DNA from: Muricauda sp. MAR_2010_75
GTDB taxonomy: Bacteria; Bacteroidota; Bacteroidia; Flavobacteriales; Flavobacteriaceae
DNA length: 64,000 nucleotides
Reading direction: 5' to 3'
NCBI RefSeq assembly: GCF_000745185.1
Contig: NZ_JQNJ01000001.1
Span: 2,689,501 to 2,753,500 of the forward strand
This document shows positions 42,480 to 53,060 of the stretch, in pieces. Every line of letters starts with the position of its first letter. The stretch's first letter is position 1. The notes below the pieces were generated by a model. The model was not told the origin of the DNA, did not search any database, and worked only from the letters and a program-made list of their open reading frames with translations. Made by a program: the position numbers and the translations under genes.

Positions 42480-42989
42480 CTACATGTTTACAAATTCAAA
42501 TCCGGATAATGGGATATTTCTCAAATCGAACTCTGTTTCGTTGAGGAGTATCCCATGTTCCAAATAGGCCTTGAGGTTGGCCAGCCAAAATGTCCAGCCA
42601 TTGCTACAACCATGGTGAATGTTCAATTTGCTGTCCTCATCCGTTGGAATTTCATGCTGCCTTAAAATAAGAAGTACGGCATTGTCATGGTCTTCGAGTG
42701 TCACCGAAACCTTACTGTTCGCAAAGGTAATCTCCAAAAAATCGGTTCCGTTGGCCTCTAGTACCCTTCCGGTTTCTTGCCCGTCCCAATTGTGCCATCT
42801 CCAAATGTATTCGTCCCCTGCTTGAACATTTTCATCGGGCTTTCGTTCCTTCCCTTCCGAAGTATAAATGGCCTCACTCAAAAACCAGGACGTTATACCT
42901 TCGGAAGTGCCCCAACACCAATAGAGTTTTTCTTTGGGTGCCTTAATGAAAATCTTTTTGGTAAACTGGTCAAATGTCAACTTGCTCAT
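42480..42989 (-). CDS. SRPBCC/AHSA1-like domain protein
   Basis: 169 residues, a START-like fold of the activator-of-Hsp90-ATPase (AHSA1) type: KIFIKAPKEKLYWCWGTSEG, WFLSEAIYTSEGKER and a long C-terminal helix (WTFWLANLKAYLEHGILLN). This group binds small hydrophobic ligands; the ligand here is unknown. Its start overlaps the end of the beta-lactamase-like gene by 4 nt. It is last in a minus-strand set of four genes and nearly meets the oxidoreductase gene (3 nt gap). Confidence 0.88.
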   Translation of the reverse strand: MSKLTFDQFTKKIFIKAPKEKLYWCWGTSEGITSWFLSEAIYTSEGKERKPDENVQAGDEYIWRWHNWDGQETGRVLEANGTDFLEITFANSKVSVTLEDHDNAVLLILRQHEIPTDEDSKLNIHHGCSNGWTFWLANLKAYLEHGILLNETEFDLRNIPLSGFEFVNM

Positions 42990-44119
42990 CGCTTTCGTTT
43001 AAATTCGTACTCATATAATTCGCGACCCAACTGCGCCAAAAATGGACTGCCTACTTCATCGTAATTGTAATCGTCATCGTTAAAAATTTCATTGCTGTTC
43101 ACCAAAATGGTGGCATTGATGATAAAATCGATGTTGTTTTTGGTATCCTGAATATAGGCGCAGTCGGTTAGGGTGCCGTAGGCATATCCCACTTTGTTAT
43201 ATATTTTGATGTGCTCGGGCATAGGGTCATAGCTATCTCCAAACATGAAAAATTTTACATAGCTGTCGTAATATTCCTCCGGGTCGTACCCCAATTTGGC
43301 GGGAAGGGTATGCATGGCCTCCAACAAAAAATTACGTTGTTCTACGCTCAGGTTAAATCGCTGTTCTTTGGGAAAGGCTTCCGGAAAAATGATGCGTTTC
43401 AGCAATGCGTTCTGGGATTGGATGGGGAAATAGTTTTTTAGGGAGAAATTAAAGGGTTCCTTCTGAAGCAAATCATCTTCATAATACGCTTTCCCCTTTT
43501 TTATTCTTCGCAGTTTTAGTGGTTTTGCAGGGGTGTTGATGATAGGCTTGCTCAAAACCGTTGTGGAATCGTTCAAATAAACGATCAAGGGTTTGGTGGT
43601 TACATCATCCCCATTTGGTGCAGACAGTCTATGGGCAATTCGGATAGGCTGTACGCCTCTGTTCCGCATACGTTTGTTGAGGTCGTCCTGCCCTAAAAAT
43701 TCAATCAGTCGGTTGTTGGCGGCATTGTCCGAAACCGCAAAGATTTCTGAAATGGCCTTGGCAAAGGTGGTTTCCACAGCATCACCTTCCACATAGAACC
43801 GGGTGTGCATGGAAAGGGAATCAATTTCGTTTAATTTTTCAAGAGTGGCCACGGCTGAAGGAAATTTGGCGGTACTGGCTGGATAAAAATAGTTGTCAGG
43901 ATTTACTTGAAAATCAAAATCGGTAAAAAAGATACTGTCGTTCCTTCGGTCTATCTGGGTGTACCGTATTTGGAGTTCATGCGCCTTTAGGTTGTCCATC
44001 ACCCGAGTGATCAATGGACTTTCTGAGCTGAGTGCTTTCTCCAAAGGGTCTGTGTAATTGACACTGCTGCAGGAGGCTGCAAAGAGCATCAACCCAAAAA
44101 ATATAAACCTGCCCCACAT
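42986..44119 (-). CDS. Serine beta-lactamase/transpeptidase-like lipoprotein (class A fold)
   Basis: 377 residues with a lipoprotein signal (RFIFFGLMLFAASCSS). The class A beta-lactamase pattern is present: SxxK in PASTAKFPSAVATLEKL, and SDN in AVSDNAANNRLIEFLG. The third motif KTG reads KVG in NKVGYAYGTLTDCAYI. The spacing is longer than in true beta-lactamases. It is probably a surface or periplasmic serine hydrolase with cell-wall or ester activity. Resistance should not be assumed: the KTG change and the long insertions argue against a standard enzyme. Overlaps the SRPBCC gene by 4 nt. Confidence 0.85.
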   Translation of the reverse strand: MWGRFIFFGLMLFAASCSSVNYTDPLEKALSSESPLITRVMDNLKAHELQIRYTQIDRRNDSIFFTDFDFQVNPDNYFYPASTAKFPSAVATLEKLNEIDSLSMHTRFYVEGDAVETTFAKAISEIFAVSDNAANNRLIEFLGQDDLNKRMRNRGVQPIRIAHRLSAPNGDDVTTKPLIVYLNDSTTVLSKPIINTPAKPLKLRRIKKGKAYYEDDLLQKEPFNFSLKNYFPIQSQNALLKRIIFPEAFPKEQRFNLSVEQRNFLLEAMHTLPAKLGYDPEEYYDSYVKFFMFGDSYDPMPEHIKIYNKVGYAYGTLTDCAYIQDTKNNIDFIINATILVNSNEIFNDDDYNYDEVGSPFLAQLGRELYEYEFKRKR

Positions 44120-44137
44120 GATGGATGTTGGATTTGT

Positions 44138-44395
44138 TCAGTGTTTGTCTACATAAATTTCGCCTCTATGCGGCTTTAGAATATCTCGTACTTCTTTCAG
44201 TTCAAATTCGGCTACCACAAGAAATGTTGTACTATGTGCTGGGCTAAAGTGTTCCACTCCGGTAATATCAAATTTCAACTCTTCAATCACGATAAACTCT
44301 TCAAGGTGCTTTTGATAGTGCTGCGCAATGCTCGCTGCACTGGGTCCCCTGAAATCCCAAATCAGTTTAATTTTTCGGTCTAAAGCTTTTTCCAT
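44138..44395 (-). CDS. Small protein of unknown function
   Basis: 85 residues, no signal peptide. It starts MEKALDRKIKLIWDFRGPSA and includes HYQKHLEEF, ITGVEHFSPAHSTTFLVVAE and HRGEIYVD. The histidine-rich middle and alternating strands suggest a small alpha/beta fold. I do not recognise a family. It lies 4 nt after the SRPBCC gene (44400) and 18 nt before the lipoprotein gene, so it is in the same minus-strand transcript. Confidence 0.7.
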   Translation of the reverse strand: MEKALDRKIKLIWDFRGPSAASIAQHYQKHLEEFIVIEELKFDITGVEHFSPAHSTTFLVVAEFELKEVRDILKPHRGEIYVDKH

Positions 44396-44399
44396 GATG

Positions 44400-44852
44400 C
44401 TAAAGGTCTTTAACAGAGGTTCCGTTTTCGGCGAAGGCCTTAAAATCTTCCATATATTTTTTGGACTGTTTTTTAAATGCCCCTGGCATTAAAAAACCCA
44501 TTAGTTTCATGCCAAAGCCTGAAAAGTGGAATTCACTTTCCGAAACCCACCGGGTTTTACCATCTTCCTCTTTAAAATAGTTTTTTTGAATGTTATGTAC
44601 ACCTTTGGTATCGTAGGTGGTATGCATTTCTTCGGGAAGATTTCTTTTTATAATGGTCTCCACCATGTCCATTTTTCGATTGCCCATTGTGTAACTCAGG
44701 GCCATCTGTGCACCTTCCTGCCCCGGATTTTTTGAAAGTTGTTCATAACCCACAAGTCCTCGTTGCCAGTGCTTCATGTTCTCGGGGTCATCAAGTTTTT
44801 TGATAAACTCATCACGGGGGAGCTCAACAATAATTTCCGTGGTATACTTCAT
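44400..44852 (-). CDS. SRPBCC family protein
   Basis: 150 residues, polyketide-cyclase/START-like fold: KYTTEIIVELPRDEFIKKLD, HWQRGLVGYEQLSKNPGQEG, then a C-terminal helix (GAFKKQSKKYMEDFKAFAE). It opens a run of four genes on the minus strand, two of which share this fold, so the run may act on a common hydrophobic ligand (inference). No signal peptide. Confidence 0.87.
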   Translation of the reverse strand: MKYTTEIIVELPRDEFIKKLDDPENMKHWQRGLVGYEQLSKNPGQEGAQMALSYTMGNRKMDMVETIIKRNLPEEMHTTYDTKGVHNIQKNYFKEEDGKTRWVSESEFHFSGFGMKLMGFLMPGAFKKQSKKYMEDFKAFAENGTSVKDL

Positions 44853-44956
44853 TTTTTGATTGGTTTTGCACTAATGTAATAATTTCTTTGAAGGAATGGC
44901 CTACTAAAAATCTGTTAATGAGAAAGGAACCTACTTGTAAGGGATTTTGTAATTGT

Positions 44957-44964
44957 TATTTTTG
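44957..44964 (+). promoter_or_regulatory. -7 promoter element TATTTTTG for the PpiC/SurA genes
   Basis: Perfect TAnnTTTG, with the ATG at 44969 4 nt after it, implying a very short leader or leaderless mRNA. It supports 44969 as the start over the ORF extension from 44888. Confidence 0.45.
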
Positions 44965-44968
44965 CGGA

Positions 44969-45850
44969 ATGCTTACGCTCCAAAAAAATAGTCTTTTCCT
45001 ACTTTGCGTCATGGGTGCTCTTTTGGTTTCATCCTGCGAAGGCCTTTTTAATAAGGAGGAAGAGCGGGAACCACTGGCCAGGGTTGGTGATACCTACTTA
45101 TACAAGGAAGACATTGCTTCCCTTATCCGTGATGATATGTCCGCCGAAGACAGCACCTTGTTTGTTACGGATTATATCAACAACTGGGCTTCCAAACAAT
45201 TGTTGTTGTCCAAATCAAAAATTAATCTGTCCGAAGAGAAATTGGCGGAATTTGATCGTTTGGTGTCCAACTACCGCTCGGATTTGTATACAAGGGCCTA
45301 TATTGAGGCATTGGTGCTCCAAGCCCAGGATACGGCAGTGACCAACTCCCAGCTTCAACAATACTATGAGCGGGAAAAGGAAAACTTTAAACTCAACGAA
45401 AAGTTGGTACAACTGCGGTTTGTGGGTATGTCCGAACAATTTTTGGACAAGGATCAAGTAAAGGCACGGATCAGGGATTGGAAACAAAGTGATAAGACCT
45501 ATTTGGATTCCATTGCCGTACAGTTCAAAAAAATGCATTTCAATGATTCCATTTGGGTAAGTGCCTCCAGGGTCATTGAAGAAATACCACCCTTAACTCC
45601 TGTAAATGAGGCGACCTACTTAAAAAAATCACAATTTTTTGAGTTACAAGATTCGTTAGAGGTATATTTGGGAATGGTGACCAATGTGTTGGAAGTCAAT
45701 GACACGGCTCCCTTTGAGTACATTGCTCCGGATATACGGCAACTTATTTTGAACCGACGAAGGTTGGATTATGTAAAAAAACTTGAAACCGAGATTATAG
45801 ATGAAGCTATTAAGAAGAATGAATTTGAGGTTTATGACAAAGAAAAATAG
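44969..45850 (+). CDS. SurA/PpiC-like periplasmic lipoprotein (no visible PPIase domain)
   Basis: 293 residues from the ATG at 44969. The lipobox is in NSLFLLCVMGALLVSSCEGL. The mature part is helical and resembles the N-terminal chaperone region of SurA: LARVGDTYLYKEDIASLI, YINNWASKQLLLSKS and the long helix following. No parvulin (PPIase) active-site motif is evident. It overlaps surA and probably assists outer-membrane protein folding. Its place immediately before surA is common in Flavobacteriia. Confidence 0.85.
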   Translation: MLTLQKNSLFLLCVMGALLVSSCEGLFNKEEEREPLARVGDTYLYKEDIASLIRDDMSAEDSTLFVTDYINNWASKQLLLSKSKINLSEEKLAEFDRLVSNYRSDLYTRAYIEALVLQAQDTAVTNSQLQQYYEREKENFKLNEKLVQLRFVGMSEQFLDKDQVKARIRDWKQSDKTYLDSIAVQFKKMHFNDSIWVSASRVIEEIPPLTPVNEATYLKKSQFFELQDSLEVYLGMVTNVLEVNDTAPFEYIAPDIRQLILNRRRLDYVKKLETEIIDEAIKKNEFEVYDKEK

Positions 45851-47237
45851 AATTGTAACGGCCATGGCCGTTTTTGCCGCCATAGGTATGCTGCGAGCAC
45901 AAGATTTGGACGAATCCATGGCAGTTAATGACACCACCAGTAACTCCAACAAAGTGAAATTGGATGGTATTGCTGCGGTTATTGGGGATTATGTGATTTT
46001 GGAATCGGACATTGACAAAACCTTGATCGATTTAAAAAGTCAGGGTGCATCAACCCAAGACATTACCCGTTGCAGTCTTTTGGGGAAATTGATGGAAGAC
46101 CGATTGTACGCGCACCAAGCAGTACAGGATAGTTTATTGGTTTCCGATGATCAGGTAAATGCCACAAGCGATGGGCAGATTCAGCAACTCACCCAACAGA
46201 TTGGTAGTGTGGAAAAAATGCTGAAGTACTACAACAAACCAGACATGGAAAGCTTTAGGCAAGAACTCTTTGAAATCAACAAACTACGCATGCTCTCCGA
46301 AAAAATGCAGAGCAAGATTGTTGAGGAAATTGAAGTGACCCCGGAAGAAGTACGCCAGTTTTTCAATAAGATTCCAGAGGATGAAAGACCAGTTTTTGGT
46401 GCTGAATTGGAGATTGCCCAGATTGTAAAGCAACCAGAGGCACCAGAGGAGGAAAAACAGAAGGTCATCAATCAACTAAAGGAAATCAGACAGGATGTGC
46501 TTGAAAATGATGCCAGTTTCAATGTTAAGGCCATTCTGTATTCCCAAGACCCTGGGTCAAAATCCAAGGGAGGATTTTACAGCATGACTCGTGAAACGCC
46601 TTTCGTTAAGGAATTTAAGGATGTGGCGTTCAGTCTTCAGGAAGGTGAGATTTCTGAACCCTTCAAGACCGATTTTGGATATCACATCATCTATATTGAG
46701 AAAATTAGAGGTCAAGAAGTTGATCTTAGGCATATTTTGTTGATACCTGAAATTCCCAAAGAATCCATTGAAAAAGCTGTGCAGGAGTTGGATACCATTC
46801 GCCAACAGATTTTGGATGGCAAATATACCTTTGCCGAGGCTGCGCTAAATTTTTCGGATGAGAAAGAGACCAAGTTTGATGGTGGACTGTTACGGAACCC
46901 TATCAATTTTGACTCCCGTTTTGAATTGACCAAAATGGACCCCACACTCTACAATCAAGTACGGAACATAAAGGATGGTGAAATATCAAAACCCATCCGC
47001 GAGGATGATCCTAGGGGAGGGGCACCAAAGTTCAAGATCATGAAGATTTCCAACCGTTTTGATGAGCATAAGGCGGATTTTGCAAAAGACTACCTAAAGA
47101 TTCAAGAATTGGCACTTCGCGAGAAACAGTTCAAGGCAATCAAAGAATGGATGGATGAACATATAGAGGACACCTATATCCACGTAAACACCGAAAACAA
47201 GGACTGCGATTTTGCAAACAACTGGGTAAAGGAATAA
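45834..47237 (+). CDS. surA: Periplasmic peptidyl-prolyl isomerase SurA
   Basis: 467 residues from the ATG at 45834, chosen because it opens on the signal peptide (MTKKNRIVTAMAVFAAIGML, RAQ); a start at 45801 is also open. SurA_N region: KLDGIAAVIGDYVILESDID. Two parvulin-like domains follow: about 170-285 (SQDPGSKSKGGFYSMTRETP; TDFGYHIIYIEKIRG) and about 290-400 (DLRHILLIPEI; FSDEKETKFDGGLLRNPI). It escorts outer-membrane proteins. It overlaps the upstream lipoprotein gene by 17 nt and is followed by moxR. Confidence 0.93.
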   Translation: MTKKNRIVTAMAVFAAIGMLRAQDLDESMAVNDTTSNSNKVKLDGIAAVIGDYVILESDIDKTLIDLKSQGASTQDITRCSLLGKLMEDRLYAHQAVQDSLLVSDDQVNATSDGQIQQLTQQIGSVEKMLKYYNKPDMESFRQELFEINKLRMLSEKMQSKIVEEIEVTPEEVRQFFNKIPEDERPVFGAELEIAQIVKQPEAPEEEKQKVINQLKEIRQDVLENDASFNVKAILYSQDPGSKSKGGFYSMTRETPFVKEFKDVAFSLQEGEISEPFKTDFGYHIIYIEKIRGQEVDLRHILLIPEIPKESIEKAVQELDTIRQQILDGKYTFAEAALNFSDEKETKFDGGLLRNPINFDSRFELTKMDPTLYNQVRNIKDGEISKPIREDDPRGGAPKFKIMKISNRFDEHKADFAKDYLKIQELALREKQFKAIKEWMDEHIEDTYIHVNTENKDCDFANNWVKE

Positions 47238-47241
47238 ATAC

Positions 47242-48195
47242 ATGTCAGACGTTACAGCCGTTGAAAATCTTGTAAAAAAACATAAAGCCTTAAAAAAAGA
47301 GATTGCCAAGGTCATAGTGGGCCAAGAAAAGGTAATCGAACAGATTTTGCTCTCCATTTATACTGGGGGGCATTCGCTGCTGATTGGAGTTCCGGGTTTG
47401 GCAAAGACGCTAATGGTCAATACCATTGCACAGACTTTGGGGCTCGATTTTAAACGCATACAGTTTACCCCGGACTTGATGCCCAGCGACATTTTAGGGA
47501 GTGAAGTTTTAGATCAAAACCGGAACTTTAAATTTATCATGGGCCCTGTTTTTGGAAACATCATCTTAGCGGATGAGATCAACCGGACACCACCCAAGAC
47601 CCAAGCTGCCCTTTTGGAGGCCATGCAAGAACGGGCCGTGACCATTGCGGGAAAACAATATAAGCTCAATCGTCCTTATTTTGTATTGGCTACCCAGAAT
47701 CCTATTGAGCAGGAGGGGACCTATCCACTGCCAGAGGCCCAGTTGGACCGTTTTATGTTCGCTATTGAACTGCAGTATCCATCCATTGCGGAGGAAATCC
47801 AAGTGGTAAAATCCACCACAACGGATGATGAGGTTGAAATCGAAACCCTTTTCACTGCCGATGAAATTATTGAAGTGCAACATTTGGTACGGAGAATCCC
47901 TGTGCCGGACAATGTGGTGGATTACACCGTTCGATTGGTGCATAGCACACGGCCCGTTTTGGAAGGAGCATCAGATTTTGTAAACAATTATGTGGATTGG
48001 GGCGCAGGACCACGAGCATCCCAAAACCTTGTGCTTGCCGCAAAAGCCCATGCTGCCATACACGGAAAATTTTCTCCGGACATTGAGGATGTAAAAGCAG
48101 TGTCATTGGGAATTCTTCGCCATAGAATCCTAAAAAACTACAAGGCGGAGGCCGAGGGAATTTCTGAGGAACGGATTATCTCGGAATTGTTGTAA
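47242..48195 (+). CDS. MoxR-family AAA+ ATPase
   Basis: 317 residues. Walker A is LLIGVPGLAKTLMVNTIA, Walker B NIILADEINRTPPKTQAAL, and ATQNPIEQEGTYPLPEAQLD is the MoxR signature. The C-terminal lid is the AAA_lid type. MoxR ATPases act as chaperones, often with a von Willebrand A-domain protein and a DUF58 protein; neither is in the window after it, although such genes usually follow. It starts 4 nt after the surA stop. Confidence 0.95.
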   Translation: MSDVTAVENLVKKHKALKKEIAKVIVGQEKVIEQILLSIYTGGHSLLIGVPGLAKTLMVNTIAQTLGLDFKRIQFTPDLMPSDILGSEVLDQNRNFKFIMGPVFGNIILADEINRTPPKTQAALLEAMQERAVTIAGKQYKLNRPYFVLATQNPIEQEGTYPLPEAQLDRFMFAIELQYPSIAEEIQVVKSTTTDDEVEIETLFTADEIIEVQHLVRRIPVPDNVVDYTVRLVHSTRPVLEGASDFVNNYVDWGAGPRASQNLVLAAKAHAAIHGKFSPDIEDVKAVSLGILRHRILKNYKAEAEGISEERIISELL

Positions 48196-48248
48196 ATATC
48201 AAATCTTCTCTACTATTTAAGCCAATTCTAATTCCGAAATCGTAGGTA

Positions 48249-48276
48249 TTTTAGTAAATTTACAAAATTACTAAAA
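48249..48276. promoter_or_regulatory. Operator-like inverted repeat upstream of aconitase
   Basis: TTTTAGTAA (48249-48257) and TTACTAAAA (48268-48276) are a perfect 9-bp inverted repeat with a 10-bp spacer, 20 nt before the aconitase ATG. The left arm overlaps a -7-like TAAATTTA (48255-48262), so a bound protein would block the promoter. The regulator is unknown. Confidence 0.5.
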
Positions 48277-48296
48277 TCTTAAAACTCGATTATAGA

Positions 48297-50564
<2,268 letters not shown>

Positions 50565-50585
50565 ATTTTTTTAAGATTATTCAAT

Positions 50586-50624
50586 AAAACTCCTGATATT
50601 GGCAAGATATCAGGAGTTTTTAAT
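50586..50624 (+). terminator. Rho-independent terminator after aconitase
   Basis: AAAACTCCTGATAT (50586-50599), loop TGGCAAG, ATATCAGGAGTTTT (50607-50620), a 14-bp perfect stem with a T run. It lies 23 nt before the first thioredoxin-like ATG. Confidence 0.88.
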
Positions 50625-50643
50625 TTTAACCCAAATCCAAAGA

Positions 50644-51204
50644 ATGAAAATCAGTAAAAAGACCGTACTCAATATTCTGTTAATCCTTTTTGTACTCTCT
50701 TTTTTTGTAACCCCTTTGGGCCATTATGGCAAAATATTCCTGAATCGATTGCTTGCTTTTTCACCTCCAGTGATCGAAGAATCCCAACAGGAAAAAATCA
50801 ACGACTACGATTGGCGGCTGAAAGACGAGGATTGGGACTTTTTCAATTTTGAAAAATCAAAGGGAAATGTAGTCTTTATCAATCTGTGGGCTTCTTGGCG
50901 ATTGCCCAGTGAAGCAGAACTTGCAAGTATTCAGGATCTTTACGACCAATACAAGGGTAAGATGGATTTCTACATCATTACCAATGAGGATAGACCTCCA
51001 GTGGAAGCATTCATGGAAGAACACGAATTTACATTTCCAGTTACATATCTAATAATTGGTGAGAAAATGCCCATCAGTCCAGAAAAAGTACCTTCCTCAT
51101 ATCTCATTGATAAATCTGGGAATATTGTCATTCACAAAGAGGGGATTGCCGATTGGAGCAATCGCAAAATTTACAAACTGTTGGACGAACTTATTGCTGA
51201 ATAA
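50644..51204 (+). CDS. TlpA/thioredoxin-like membrane-anchored protein lacking both active-site cysteines
   Basis: 186 residues from the ATG at 50644, which opens on a membrane segment (VLNILLILFVLSFFVTP). The thioredoxin fold is recognisable (GNVVFINLWASW, then SSYLIDKSGNIVIHKEGIAD), including the cis-proline region. The usual WCxxC reads W-R-L-P-S: Arg86 and Ser89 replace both cysteines. It cannot catalyse disulfide exchange by the normal mechanism. The next gene has the same length and keeps C86 and C89, so this looks like a tandem duplicate that has lost the redox centre. It may act as a holdase or partner of the active copy (inference). Confidence 0.88.
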   Translation: MKISKKTVLNILLILFVLSFFVTPLGHYGKIFLNRLLAFSPPVIEESQQEKINDYDWRLKDEDWDFFNFEKSKGNVVFINLWASWRLPSEAELASIQDLYDQYKGKMDFYIITNEDRPPVEAFMEEHEFTFPVTYLIIGEKMPISPEKVPSSYLIDKSGNIVIHKEGIADWSNRKIYKLLDELIAE

Positions 51205-51209
51205 ACGTT

Positions 51210-51770
51210 ATGAGACTTTCCAAGGAACAGATCAGTAATGGCATTTGGATTTTAGCCATTGTTTTGATCATTTTTACCCCAGTTGGGTTCCATCTTAAGG
51301 TTTTGGTGAGCAAACTTATCGCTACCAGTGCGGATGTGGTTGAGGTTGATGAACAAAATACGCTCAAGAATTACCATTGGAACTTGGTGACCGCAGAAGG
51401 CAAACGAATGGATTTTCAATCCAAAAAAGGAGAAGTGGTATTGGTCAATTTTTGGGCTACTTGGTGTCCACCTTGTATTGCCGAGCTACCCAGTTTGGTT
51501 GATCTGCATGAAGATTATGGAGATAAGGTGGCTTTTGCTTTTGTGGCCAGCGATGAGCGTGATAAAGTATCGACTTTTCTGGAAAAAAAAGGATATCACC
51601 TCCCCGTTTATTTTGAAACATCCCGAACTCCTGATGAATTAATTTCGAAAAGCATTCCCGCTACCTATGTTATCAGCAAATCGGGTAAAATTGTGGTGGA
51701 TGAAAAAGGGGCCGTCAATTGGAATTCAACGCACACAAGAACACTTTTGGACAGCCTTCTTCTGGAATAG
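51210..51770 (+). CDS. TlpA-family thiol-disulfide oxidoreductase
   Basis: 186 residues. A membrane anchor (GIWILAIVLIIFTPVG) is followed by a thioredoxin fold with an intact active site, VLVNFWATWCPPCIAELPS (C86, C89), and the later PATYVISKSGKIVVDEKGAV. TlpA-like proteins reduce periplasmic disulfides, for example in cytochrome maturation. It starts 6 nt after its cysteine-less paralogue, so the two are almost certainly co-translated. The stop is 2 nt from the convergent crtZ end. Confidence 0.92.
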   Translation: MRLSKEQISNGIWILAIVLIIFTPVGFHLKVLVSKLIATSADVVEVDEQNTLKNYHWNLVTAEGKRMDFQSKKGEVVLVNFWATWCPPCIAELPSLVDLHEDYGDKVAFAFVASDERDKVSTFLEKKGYHLPVYFETSRTPDELISKSIPATYVISKSGKIVVDEKGAVNWNSTHTRTLLDSLLLE

Positions 51771-51771
51771 C

Positions 51772-52221
51772 TTATTTTTTAAAGTATTTAAAGGGAACAA
51801 AGAGCATCCCAAAGCACTCTCCATCTTCCTTGCCCAAATGTTTATGGTGCATTTTATGGGCACGACGTACACCACGGGCATACCAATTGTTGGCATTTCT
51901 GAATATCTTAAAGCGTTGGTGGATGAAAATATCATGCACCAGAAAATAAGCGATCCCGTAGGCTAAAATGCCAAATCCCAGCGGCCATCCGTACCAGAAC
52001 CAAGTGTAGTTGCCCAAGAAGAATAAGGTCATGCTAACCACAGCGTAGAACAAGAAAAAGGCATCGTTTCGCTCAAACCAAGAGTCGTGGTCTTTTTTAT
52101 GATGGTCCCTATGGAGGCTCCATAGAAATCCATGCATTACATATTTATGGGTAAACCACGCCATGAATTCCATAAAACAGAATGTAGCCAAAAAAATTCC
52201 TATCCAAAGTGCTATTTTCAT
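51772..52221 (-). CDS. crtZ: Beta-carotene hydroxylase CrtZ
   Basis: 149 residues, membrane-bound di-iron fatty-acid-hydroxylase superfamily. All histidine boxes are visible: FTHKYVMHGF, LHRDHHKKDH, FLVHDIFIHQRF and RAHKMHHKHL. It hydroxylates beta-ionone rings, giving zeaxanthin from beta-carotene, the usual yellow flavobacterial pigment. The start overlaps the crtB stop by 4 nt. It is the last gene of the operon; a lycopene cyclase (crtY), often downstream, is not found next to it. Confidence 0.94.
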   Translation of the reverse strand: MKIALWIGIFLATFCFMEFMAWFTHKYVMHGFLWSLHRDHHKKDHDSWFERNDAFFLFYAVVSMTLFFLGNYTWFWYGWPLGFGILAYGIAYFLVHDIFIHQRFKIFRNANNWYARGVRRAHKMHHKHLGKEDGECFGMLFVPFKYFKK

Positions 52222-53060
52222 TGTACCAATTGTAGTTTATAATTTAGGTAGGATTGTGCCAAAAGTCCAAATTTTTGGTAATTGGGCACACGGATACGGG
52301 CATTTTTTATTTCCAGGGGGGGAGTGTTCTGTAACTTATTCAACAGTTTTTTGTAATAGCAATAGGCCGTATAGACCCCAAATTTGGCTTGTTCAGGGAG
52401 TTTTATAATGCCAGAATACCCAATGGCAAAATCAGCTTTGATTTCGTTTACGATGCGTTTTTTGGAGGCTTCATCCAATTCCATCAAATTGGTATTGGGG
52501 AAATAGGTACGGTTAAGGTCTTCATGATCTGCTTTCAAATCCCTTAGGAAGTTTACTTTTTGAAAGGCGGAACCCAGCGCCATGGCAGATTCCTTCAATT
52601 CCTCATATTTTTCTTTGTTTCCATTGACAAAGACGCAGAGGCACATCAACCCTACCACGTCTGCAGAACCATAAATATAATCTCTATACTCATCGAAGGT
52701 CTCATACCTCTTTTTGGTCAAATCCATCCGCATACTTTTCATAAACGATTCCACCAAATGGTGTGGAATGTCATATTTGTGATAGGTATGCTGGAACGAA
52801 TTTAAAATAGGATTTAAACTAATTTTGCTGGCAATGGCCTGTTCCATATCGCTTTCAAAATCATTAAAAAGCTGTTCTTTGTTGTAGTCATGGAAGGTAT
52901 CCACAATTTCATCGGCAAAACGGACAAATCCGTAGATGTTGTAAATATCTGCTCTAATGGAAGGGGCCAACATTTTGGTGGCCAGGGCAAAAGAGGTGCT
53001 GTAGGATTGGGTAACAATCTTGCTGCAGTTGTAGGATACATTGTCAAAAATAGTTTTCAT
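52218..53060 (-). CDS. crtB: Phytoene synthase CrtB
   Basis: 280 residues. The squalene/phytoene synthase aspartate-rich motifs are present: GFVRFADEIVDTFHD (DxxxD) and a second region LRDLKADHEDLNRTYFP. It condenses two geranylgeranyl diphosphates into phytoene. Overlaps: 4 nt with crtZ and 4 nt with crtI. Confidence 0.95.
   Translation of the reverse strand: MKTIFDNVSYNCSKIVTQSYSTSFALATKMLAPSIRADIYNIYGFVRFADEIVDTFHDYNKEQLFNDFESDMEQAIASKISLNPILNSFQHTYHKYDIPHHLVESFMKSMRMDLTKKRYETFDEYRDYIYGSADVVGLMCLCVFVNGNKEKYEELKESAMALGSAFQKVNFLRDLKADHEDLNRTYFPNTNLMELDEASKKRIVNEIKADFAIGYSGIIKLPEQAKFGVYTAYCYYKKLLNKLQNTPPLEIKNARIRVPNYQKFGLLAQSYLNYKLQLVQ

Noticed and set aside
42986..44119. Antibiotic-resistance beta-lactamase
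   Set aside because: The KTG motif is altered, the protein is larger than class A enzymes, and its neighbours are unrelated to resistance.
44888..44968. Longer start for the PpiC-like lipoprotein
   Set aside because: The extension has no protein character, and the lipobox fits an ATG at 44969.
50644..51204. Frameshift or sequencing error explaining the loss of the thioredoxin cysteines
   Set aside because: The frame is intact over 186 residues, equals its neighbour's length, and both Cys changes are ordinary codon substitutions at aligned positions.
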